A stretch of DNA of 64,000 nucleotides from Sporosarcina jiandibaonis (lineage in GTDB: Bacteria; Bacillota; Bacilli; Bacillales_A; Planococcaceae): assembly GCF_013184495.1 (NCBI RefSeq), contig NZ_JAAOIY010000001.1, positions 682,001-746,000 of the forward strand, read 5' to 3'. The notes beneath the pieces were generated by a model that did no database searches, was not told the origin of the DNA, and saw only the letters and a list, made by a program, of their open reading frames with translations. Positions within the stretch are counted from its first letter, which is position 1. Every line of letters starts with the position of its first letter. Below are positions 58,442 through 64,000 of this stretch, in pieces. Both the position numbers and the translations under genes were made by a program.

Positions 58442-58812
58442 ATTAACCGACCGCCGAACTGTGGCACATATTCATCATCTTCCGCTTCTTCCAATTCATC
58501 GAAAGGAGGACCGAGCAGATCCCGAACGTCTGGTGCTACCTTGTCTCGATGTACATAGTCAATACGTTCTCCACTATCAGTTACCGCTTTAACGCCTTGC
58601 TTTTGATATTTAAGCGCAGGATCCAACCCCTGCAACTCCCAAATAGCTTGGAAACTCACAACATCGGTAGTTAGTTCGATTTCTGGATACCATCTTGAAA
58701 GGTTTCTTGATGCCTGTACGACCGCCAAATCCTTCTTAGTTGCATCGTCCCACGCTTGCGAATCAAGGACGTTCAGCGCGATCCAGACACTCACTTCTTC
58801 AACTGTAGGCAT
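58438..58812 (-). CDS. Head-tail connector (gp6-like)
   Basis: 124 residues, helix-rich: VSVWIALNVLDSQAWDDATKKDLAVVQASRNLSRWYPEIELTTDVVSFQAIWELQGLD. First connector after the capsid cluster, in the same place as gp6/DUF4054-type adaptors. It overlaps the next gene by four bases. Confidence 0.65.
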   Translation of the reverse strand: MPTVEEVSVWIALNVLDSQAWDDATKKDLAVVQASRNLSRWYPEIELTTDVVSFQAIWELQGLDPALKYQKQGVKAVTDSGERIDYVHRDKVAPDVRDLLGPPFDELEEAEDDEYVPQFGGRLI

Positions 58813-58822
58813 AACTCAACAC

Positions 58823-59104
58823 CTACTTTCCTTTTTTGGCTGCTTCTTCTTCGGCTTTTTTCTTTGCAGCTGCATCAGCTTTCGCTTTTTCGGCCGCTTG
58901 CTTTTCTGCTTCTGCCGCCTTTTCCGCTTCGGCTTTTTCTTTAGCCGCTTTCGCTTCTTTAGTTTCCTGTTTCGACTTCTCTGTTTCAACCGCTAAACCG
59001 CGTTCAATAAGACCGTCGCCTACCTCGCGATTGACTATAAAGTCATCGCCCGTCTTATGCCATTTACCGTTATATTTAATGTTTGCTTTCGCTTTTACTT
59101 CCAT
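58823..59104 (-). CDS. Phage structural-cluster protein with an Ala/Lys/Glu helix
   Basis: 93 residues from the ATG at 59104 (AAAGGAAG upstream). The first half (VKAKANIKYNGKWHKTGDDFIVNREVGDGLIERGLAVE) is a compact beta domain seen after major capsid genes in many Firmicute phages; the second half is a long single helix of KEA repeats (KAEAEKAAEAEKQAAEKAKA). Function unknown. Confidence 0.55.
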   Translation of the reverse strand: MEVKAKANIKYNGKWHKTGDDFIVNREVGDGLIERGLAVETEKSKQETKEAKAAKEKAEAEKAAEAEKQAAEKAKADAAAKKKAEEEAAKKGK

Positions 59105-59133
59105 TTTGCATCTTCCTTTCTGATTAAAAAAAT

Positions 59134-59154
59134 AGACGGCCATATAGACCGTCT
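59134..59154 (-). terminator. Hairpin after the major capsid gene
   Basis: AGACGGTCTATATGGCCGTCT on the minus strand folds as a stem and is followed by ATTTTTTTAATC. It may lower transcription past the capsid gene. Confidence 0.6.
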
Positions 59155-59158
59155 GTAA

Positions 59159-60301
59159 TTATAGGACCGTTGCAGATACGACTGAATCGTTGTAACCAAA
59201 TGCCGGGAATGCAAGATTCGCGCCGATTGTTTCCAGACGAATCGGATGCTCGTCCCATTTACGGAAAACATAAATTCCATTTTCTGCTTTTGTTGCCGTT
59301 TCAATACTGGAGACCATTTCTTCCGTCGTTTGCGCCCATAGATATTCGCCTAGCGGTCCATCCGGAAGTAATACGAAGCGATCTTGCGGCATCATACGGA
59401 CTGTTGAGAACGACGCGCGGTTGTTCACTAGCTCTTTGTTTTCAACGCGTGCCTGGACATCATACGCAACGATGCGCGGGAATCCTTGCGCTTCAAACAA
59501 TGCGTCGAGTTGCGTCCGGTTCAATTGCGGCGGATTTGCGCTTCCCGACGGATCCCCATGATATGCAAGACGTACACTTCTATTTTGCATCAGTAAAGAA
59601 ATGATTCGTTGCGATGCCATTGCACGGCCAAGCGTAATGCCTTTGTCGCCGCGTTCCTGGATCCATCTTTGAATATCGTCAAGCGGCCTTGAATTTACAA
59701 CATCCGCCCAAACATCCGTCCCCGTCAATACCGGCTTTTGTTCGTCGGTATAACCGAAATCAACCGAAATCGGCGGGGAACCTGCTTCCGCATATGCAAC
59801 CCGGCCTGTTGAAATTGCTTGCATTGCAATCCATTCTTTACGTGCGCGGATCGCGTCAACTGCATAACTAACATCATCTAATTGCGTTCTGCGAACTTCT
59901 GCGAATTCATTTTGGCGTAATCCGGATTGCAAAAGCAGACGAACCAACTTTTCATCCATTCCGCGACCACGTTGGATCTTCGGAATAGAAATTTGTTGGC
60001 CTGTCATTCCTTCACGGCTTCCGTATTCGGTTTGTGTTCCAAGTTCTCCGATTTGCGCCATTACCGGAAGGCGTGATCCTTCTCGAACAACATCAATCGT
60101 CAATTCGCCTGTTTCACGCGGCGGGAAAAACAGTTCGGCCAAATAGTTTTGCGGTTTTGCAAGATTATCCGCGTATACGATAACCTCTCTATCTGTTAGC
60201 GCTGTTTCAAGGTTCAATCTTTCAATGCCATTCGCAAAGTGTTGAATGTCTAATTTCAACCACTGCGATTTGTTTACCATTTTCGGTTTGTTAAGTTCCA
60301 T
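59159..60301 (-). CDS. Major capsid protein (Phage_cap_E-like)
   Basis: 380 residues from the ATG at 60301 (GGGGG ten bases upstream; frame open to 60361). LNLETALTDREVIVYADNL, LAELFFPPRETGELTID, QISIPKIQRGRGMDEKLVRLLLQSG and RARKEWIAMQAISTGRVAY are the landmarks of the lambda gpE-related capsid family. C-terminal part: FVLLPDGPLGEYLWAQTTEEM. It builds the head shell with the scaffold and the decoration protein encoded upstream. Confidence 0.88.
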   Translation of the reverse strand: MELNKPKMVNKSQWLKLDIQHFANGIERLNLETALTDREVIVYADNLAKPQNYLAELFFPPRETGELTIDVVREGSRLPVMAQIGELGTQTEYGSREGMTGQQISIPKIQRGRGMDEKLVRLLLQSGLRQNEFAEVRRTQLDDVSYAVDAIRARKEWIAMQAISTGRVAYAEAGSPPISVDFGYTDEQKPVLTGTDVWADVVNSRPLDDIQRWIQERGDKGITLGRAMASQRIISLLMQNRSVRLAYHGDPSGSANPPQLNRTQLDALFEAQGFPRIVAYDVQARVENKELVNNRASFSTVRMMPQDRFVLLPDGPLGEYLWAQTTEEMVSSIETATKAENGIYVFRKWDEHPIRLETIGANLAFPAFGYNDSVVSATVL

Positions 60302-60329
60302 AGTTTGATAACCCCCTAGTTTCTTTTTA

Positions 60330-60701
60330 TTATCCAAATTGGATGAACGGCATTTTGCCAATGAGTGTTGCGTCTACTGTCACCGGAATGCGTTCTGTAA
60401 TGACCTTCGCCATTTCGTAGCCGCCAACTGTATGGTCGCCATCTGAAACATCCACCGTACGTTTCAGAATGACTGTCGGGTTTTCGCTACCATCCGAGCC
60501 ACCCGCGTTGTACGGCACATATTTGCCATTTGCAAGCTTCGCCATCGGCATTCCTTTAAGAATTACTTTCGCACCGTCCACTGTTGCAACTTTTTCTGAA
60601 TCAATCGTGATGCCGTTTACCACTTCACGAATTGCGGAATATGATGCAAGAATTTCGTAATCGCCTTCGACAACAAATCTTTGTTTTGGTTGTAGATTCA
60701 T
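60330..60701 (-). CDS. Probable head decoration protein
   Basis: 123 residues from the ATG at 60701 (GGAGG 11 bases upstream). Beta-rich: QRFVVEGDYEILASYSAIREVVNGITID, GGYEMAKVITERIPVTVDA. Its place between scaffold and major capsid is that of capsid-stabilising (gpD-like) proteins. Assignment by context. Confidence 0.55.
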   Translation of the reverse strand: MNLQPKQRFVVEGDYEILASYSAIREVVNGITIDSEKVATVDGAKVILKGMPMAKLANGKYVPYNAGGSDGSENPTVILKRTVDVSDGDHTVGGYEMAKVITERIPVTVDATLIGKMPFIQFG

Positions 60702-60719
60702 AGTTTCCAATTCCTCCTT

Positions 60720-61427
60720 TTATCGTTTCCACGGATCATTTTCAATTACATGGTTTCCGCGGTTTTGTGCTAGTTTTGCAATGTTGTCCAGGTGCTCCTT
60801 ATTCTCTTTCGGCTTATGATTGATGTTGGAACCGAAGTTAGTTCCGCTTGCTTGCTTGACAAGGTGCGGTTTCGCTTTTGCTAATGCTTCAAGCGCTTCT
60901 TTCACACCTTCCAAGTCACCCTTCTCGTTTTCTTTAACATCAGTCAAATCCGCAAGAGCAAGTGCATCTGCATGGTCCACGAACCCGAGTTCATTCGCGA
61001 CTACTTTTACCTCGGAGTTTAGAACGCGCTTAAATGTGCGTTCACGTTCTTCTTTCAGTTTGCTTTCAATCAGCTTGTCAACGTCAACAGGATCGCCCGA
61101 CTTATCTTCCGGCTTCGGTTTGTCCTCCGGTTTCAATGCAGCTTGCATCGCTTCGACAGATTCATAACCTAGTTGTGCAGCAAGCGCCTTTTGTCCCTCG
61201 GCTTTTGCACGATCAAGACGGCTGTTGAGTGCATCCTTGTCTTTGAATACTGCGAAAGGTTTATCCTCTGGCGCAGGTGGATCAGCGGGCGGGTCAGCAG
61301 GTGGGTCCGAAAAGAACTGAATGTCCAACCGTAATGGTAATTTCGGTTTTTCCACCAATGCATGGCGTTTCTTATTCGACGTGAATAATGACGTGATGAT
61401 TGAGTATATCTGTATTAATATTTTCAT
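60720..61427 (-). CDS. Capsid scaffolding protein
   Basis: 235 residues; GGAGGAA upstream. Basic N-terminus, a Pro-rich segment (SDPPADPPADPPAPEDKP), then acidic coiled-coil stretches (KLIESKLKEERERTFKRVLNSEVK, ADLTDVKENEKGDLEGVKEALEAL) and a flexible basic end. This is the build of Firmicute phage scaffolds. The N-terminal motif LRLDIQFFS parallels LKLDIQHFA in the capsid protein. Confidence 0.8.
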   Translation of the reverse strand: MKILIQIYSIITSLFTSNKKRHALVEKPKLPLRLDIQFFSDPPADPPADPPAPEDKPFAVFKDKDALNSRLDRAKAEGQKALAAQLGYESVEAMQAALKPEDKPKPEDKSGDPVDVDKLIESKLKEERERTFKRVLNSEVKVVANELGFVDHADALALADLTDVKENEKGDLEGVKEALEALAKAKPHLVKQASGTNFGSNINHKPKENKEHLDNIAKLAQNRGNHVIENDPWKR

Positions 61428-61514
61428 AAGTTCCTCCTGTTTTAAGCCAACCAGTTTGGGCTATAGATTCCTTGCTGCCTTTTTACGCCATGAGCATGTT
61501 TCGGGCGATGGTTG

Positions 61515-61997
61515 TTAATCTTTGTTTACGATGATTCTTATTGGTCCTGTTAATGAATAGGTTCTGCATGCACCTTCACCTATTCTTATTTCAACTTTTT
61601 CATGTGGTGCGACCTCGATGCCATGAACACCTTCACGCTTCAATAATTCTTCATGTAATACGTAAGTGTCTCTATTCCTCGTTGCTTCTAATTCCCTCAG
61701 AGCTTGTGTCGCTTTCTTAGCTTCGCGTTGCACCGCTTTGAGCCCTGTGATGTATTCGGAAAGGTCAGCGGTTAGACGCACTTTTAAATCCCCTATTGGA
61801 GTGTCTTTCTTTCGGAATATTCCATCAGCCACTTCCTCGTAACCCTTGTTATTACAAATTGGAGTATCGTCGTTTTTTGTATCGTAAAGGTTATAATTAG
61901 CACCCACTTCAGCCATCACGTGTAAGGCGTTATTCAAATCAACCTCACTACAAGCCTCTAAGCCATTCGATTCGCGCAACTCTTTTTCGTTCGCCAT
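61515..61997 (-). CDS. Hypothetical phage protein, 160 aa
   Basis: AAAGGAG before the ATG. KVRLTADLSEYITGLKAVQREAKKATQALREL in the middle has the look of the N-terminal helix found in tape measure or related tail proteins; it is preceded by NALHVMAEVGANYNLYD and followed by a small beta domain (GVHGIEVAPHEKVEIRIGEG). Stands between minor head and scaffold genes. Function unknown. Confidence 0.5.
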   Translation of the reverse strand: MANEKELRESNGLEACSEVDLNNALHVMAEVGANYNLYDTKNDDTPICNNKGYEEVADGIFRKKDTPIGDLKVRLTADLSEYITGLKAVQREAKKATQALRELEATRNRDTYVLHEELLKREGVHGIEVAPHEKVEIRIGEGACRTYSLTGPIRIIVNKD

Positions 61998-62139
61998 TCA
62001 AATCGTCTCCTTTAGTTTTTATAGCGTGATTACGGACACGCCAACCGAGATATTGGATCACCGAACCTTCCCCGGCAAATCGCCGCATGTTTTTAATACA
62101 TACTCCGACAAAGTAGGTTCACCCCTTTCAAGGCATATA

Positions 62140-62166
62140 AAAAAGCACCCTCATTTGGATGCTATC
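62140..62166 (-). terminator. Hairpin overlapping a stop codon in the head operon
   Basis: On the minus strand GCATCC-AAATGA-GGGTGC is followed by TTTTTTAT; the loop contains the TGA of the zinc-knuckle gene. Confidence 0.6.
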
Positions 62167-62483
62167 TTCGCCTTCAAATTATCAACAAGCGCTTTAAGTT
62201 CTCGTTCTTTTTGTCCGATGAATGTAATCTTTTCGTCGTATACTTCACCGAAACATTTTCCAGCTGTCCAATCTTTGGCAACTTGATTTAATTCCTCACG
62301 ATACTTTCGCATGTCGCGTTGCCTTTTACGAATCTCTTGATCCGTAACGTGCGAACTGTAACGCGTTTTACAATGAGGACAAAAGAAAAAGTGTTCGATG
62401 ACGCTTACACCGTGTTTCTTTTTACGTAGTTTGATGTTGAACTTCTTATTGCACCGTTCGTTATTGCATGTAAGGTCACTCAT
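62151..62483 (-). CDS. Phage zinc-knuckle protein
   Basis: 110 residues from the ATG at 62483 (AAGG nine bases upstream). Cys pairs in LTCNNERCNKKFNIKL and FFCPHCKTRY make a probable zinc ribbon; the rest is a charged helix (QEIRKRQRDMRKYREELNQV). Common in Firmicute prophages next to the minor head gene; role unknown. Confidence 0.6.
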   Translation of the reverse strand: MSDLTCNNERCNKKFNIKLRKKKHGVSVIEHFFFCPHCKTRYSSHVTDQEIRKRQRDMRKYREELNQVAKDWTAGKCFGEVYDEKITFIGQKERELKALVDNLKAKIASK

Positions 62484-62485
62484 CG

Positions 62486-63523
62486 TCATTCACCTTCCTT
62501 AATCTTAGCCCCGACTTTTCGGTAATCATTCTGCAAATCTTTATACAAACTAGTATTCCGCGCTTTGTGACTTGCGAATGTCTTTAAGTCAGGTGCATCT
62601 GGCACACGTGATTTGTAACGGATCCACTGCTTTCGAGTTTCGTTCTGTTTGGATTTCTTCCGCTGCATTTCGTTGTACTTTCGAATATTTGCTTCAGTTC
62701 GATTGTCTGTGAATGGTCGATTTGATTCCGTGAGCATCAATGCCACGTCCGCTTCGTCTTGGTAGTCGATATTCCAAGGATAAGCGTTATGAACGCAATG
62801 ACTGTGATACGGTGGGCGTTGATCCAGTACAGGGAACCGCTTATCCTTGCCGCTTATGCTGTATACCCTGCCTTGATACTGCGCACAATAAGAACAGGTA
62901 ATACCCACGCTGTTGACGTAAACTAAATCTTGTCCGTTATCGATTGCGCGATTAATCGCACCATCAACATGCGCCTTCCTTTGGTGATAATGAATTGAAC
63001 CGGACATATACGCTTCAACAGGCACGTTTGCGCCGTTCTTAGTGATAATTCCCGTAATGCCACGTTCAGTCGCTTCTGCAATCGCTCGTTTCGTTGCTTC
63101 TTTGCGTGTGAGCCCTTCAACTAACGAGCCTGTATTTGCTTGTTTAACGATTCCTTCTATTCGTTTCTTAACGTCGTTTGACATATGATCCGTCGCTTCA
63201 AGGATGGAGTAAAACGCTTCATCAACGATGTTCTGAACCGCTTCTTTATGAATACGTGATTTGAACGTAGCGTTTACACCTTTCTTGCCTTTCACTCGCA
63301 TTTCATTGGCAGCAACATCCGAACCCTTCTTGTATGAACCTTCGATGATTTGCAACAACTTCTTCGCGCTATCAGTTTGAACAGTCGCGATGATTGCGGC
63401 GACGCTTGCCAACATTTGTTGCTGCCTTCGCGTCGAAATATTATCGTTGGCCCGTATCAACTCCAGGATTGACTGACTAGAATCTGCGAATAGCTTGATA
63501 AACGCTTCAACATCTTTATCCAC
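62486..63523 (-). CDS. Phage minor capsid protein (Phage_min_cap2-like)
   Basis: 345 residues. Helical N-terminal half, then GLTRKEATKRAIAEATERGITGI, and the conserved core SIHYHQRKAHVDGAINRAID, LVYVNSVGITCSYCAQYQGRVYSI and PPYHSHCVHNAYPWN, with Cys and His residues at fixed places. Placed directly after the portal, where such proteins enter the procapsid. Confidence 0.85.
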   Translation of the reverse strand: MDKDVEAFIKLFADSSQSILELIRANDNISTRRQQQMLASVAAIIATVQTDSAKKLLQIIEGSYKKGSDVAANEMRVKGKKGVNATFKSRIHKEAVQNIVDEAFYSILEATDHMSNDVKKRIEGIVKQANTGSLVEGLTRKEATKRAIAEATERGITGIITKNGANVPVEAYMSGSIHYHQRKAHVDGAINRAIDNGQDLVYVNSVGITCSYCAQYQGRVYSISGKDKRFPVLDQRPPYHSHCVHNAYPWNIDYQDEADVALMLTESNRPFTDNRTEANIRKYNEMQRKKSKQNETRKQWIRYKSRVPDAPDLKTFASHKARNTSLYKDLQNDYRKVGAKIKEGE

Positions 63524-63525
63524 TC

Positions 63526-64000
63526 TTATTCACCGCCGATGGTCGTTCTTGGTGGTTGCACGTACGCTGGATTGAAGGAGTCTAGCGCTTTTCCTTCAAG
63601 TATCTTCTCAACTTCTTCTTGTATCGCATCCTCCGACCAATCCGGATGTAGATTGCGAACCGTAACTTCAAGCGACTGCACACCGTCAGTATATTTCTTG
63701 GATTCTTCTTCGTCTGTTTCTGCATCAGCTTTCGGCAACATCCCCGTCCATTCGACGATAGGGTCTTTTACGTCGAAATCTGTCCCACTTGCATGATTTT
63801 CCAAAATGGTACATTTTCTGATAGCGCCTTTTATCGCATGATCGAACTTCTCTCGAATCGCTTCGGCCTTAATAACCGACTGAATCCACTCATAAAGGAT
63901 AGCTTTCGCGGATAGTCCACCACTTGAACCACCAAGACCGACCGCCGTTGATGCCGTCTTACTAATCGCCATCATGTAATCAATCAGCCTGGTGACATGC
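63526..64000 (-). CDS. Phage portal protein (Gp6-like), C-terminal part
   Basis: The last 157 residues of a gene that goes on past the right edge; the frame is open upstream of the ATG at 63975 (HVTRLIDYMMAISKTA), so that ATG is internal. GLGGSSGGLSAKAILYEWIQSVIKAEAIREKFDHAIKGAIR and VEWTGMLPKADAETDEEESKK with a C-terminal EKILEGK match SPP1 gp6-type portals. The portal forms the DNA gate of the head. Confidence 0.8.
   Translation of the reverse strand, partial: HVTRLIDYMMAISKTASTAVGLGGSSGGLSAKAILYEWIQSVIKAEAIREKFDHAIKGAIRKCTILENHASGTDFDVKDPIVEWTGMLPKADAETDEEESKKYTDGVQSLEVTVRNLHPDWSEDAIQEEVEKILEGKALDSFNPAYVQPPRTTIGGE

Larger units (their letters stand above)
39900..64000. mobile_element. Prophage or phage-plasmid (left end inside the window, right end beyond it)
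   Basis: From about 39.9 kb on, all genes are phage or plasmid type: partition genes, an ATPase/M23 operon, lysis genes and a full set of siphovirus virion genes up to the portal at the right edge. Terminase, replication genes, repressor and integrase are not in the window. The left end is placed only by the switch in gene content; no direct repeat or tRNA att site could be confirmed. Confidence 0.8.

Noticed and set aside
61998..62150. 46-codon frame on the minus strand starting MRRFAGEGSVIQYLGWR
   Set aside because: Ribosome binding site 14 bases away, and its end overlaps the next gene; could be real but support is too weak.
1..64000. CRISPR arrays, rRNA and tRNA genes, insertion sequences
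   Set aside because: No regularly spaced repeats, no rRNA or cloverleaf-like sequence and no transposase frame were seen on reading both strands.

Overview
The window looks like a chromosome segment of a low-to-moderate GC, endospore-forming Firmicute, most probably of the Planococcaceae (Sporosarcina/Lysinibacillus type). This placement is inferred from gene content: YlxY-type sporulation deacetylase, a ykoN/ykoP/ykoQ cluster, DbpA, DUF420/YozB, CtsR-controlled clpE, an S-box (SAM-I) riboswitch, strong AGGAGG ribosome binding sites and many TTG/GTG starts.

Bases 1-39,800 are host chromosome. 1-4.3 kb: the start of a mechanosensitive channel gene, a DUF2785-like fragment, ASCH, nucleotidyltransferase, hydrolase and two GNAT genes, and a YdjM-like membrane protein. 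4.4-9.6 kb: an SDR, DUF420 and DUF5658 membrane proteins, YlxY, an ATP-grasp ligase, and a flavin monooxygenase under a SAM riboswitch. 9.7-13.4 kb: small membrane and zinc-ribbon genes, a VOC remnant, and ykoQ/ykoP divergent from a ykoN-like glycosyltransferase. 13.5-19.4 kb: dbpA, then a formate dehydrogenase module (fdhF-like, DUF1641, divergent fdhD). 20-22 kb: a TctA-like permease with a small membrane partner. 22-29.6 kb: DJ-1 protein, membrane-anchored serine protease, APH-like kinase, YcdB-like protein, a compact type I toxin/antitoxin locus with a LexA-like box, a VLRF1-type release factor and a small phospholipase A2. 29.7-35.2 kb: a complete tricarboxylate uptake system (sensor kinase, regulator, TctC-TctB-TctA). 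35.3-39.8 kb: a lipoprotein, clpE with CtsR boxes, and a solitary ABC substrate-binding lipoprotein.

Bases about 39,900-64,000 are a prophage or phage-plasmid that runs off the right edge. Its virion genes lie on the minus strand in the usual order read leftwards: portal, minor capsid, scaffold, decoration, major capsid, connectors, tail terminator, major tail protein, two tail assembly chaperones joined by a -1 frameshift site, tape measure, a tail protein with an M14 carboxypeptidase domain, a Tal-like protein with an S74-like C-terminus, then XhlA, holin and amidase. Past the lysis genes, where phages usually carry accessory genes, there is a plasmid-like module: ParM/ParR-type partition genes, repeats resembling a centromere, ribbon-helix-helix proteins, and an operon of a pilin-like membrane protein, an M23 peptidase with a membrane tail, and a large HerA/VirB4-like ATPase. 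No integrase, relaxase or replication initiator is visible in the window.

The most unusual observations are the plasmid/secretion-like module on a tailed phage, the SOS-box-bearing holin-like type I toxin with a structured antisense RNA, the frameshift site with a 9-bp downstream stem, and the irregular tape-measure/fibre junction.
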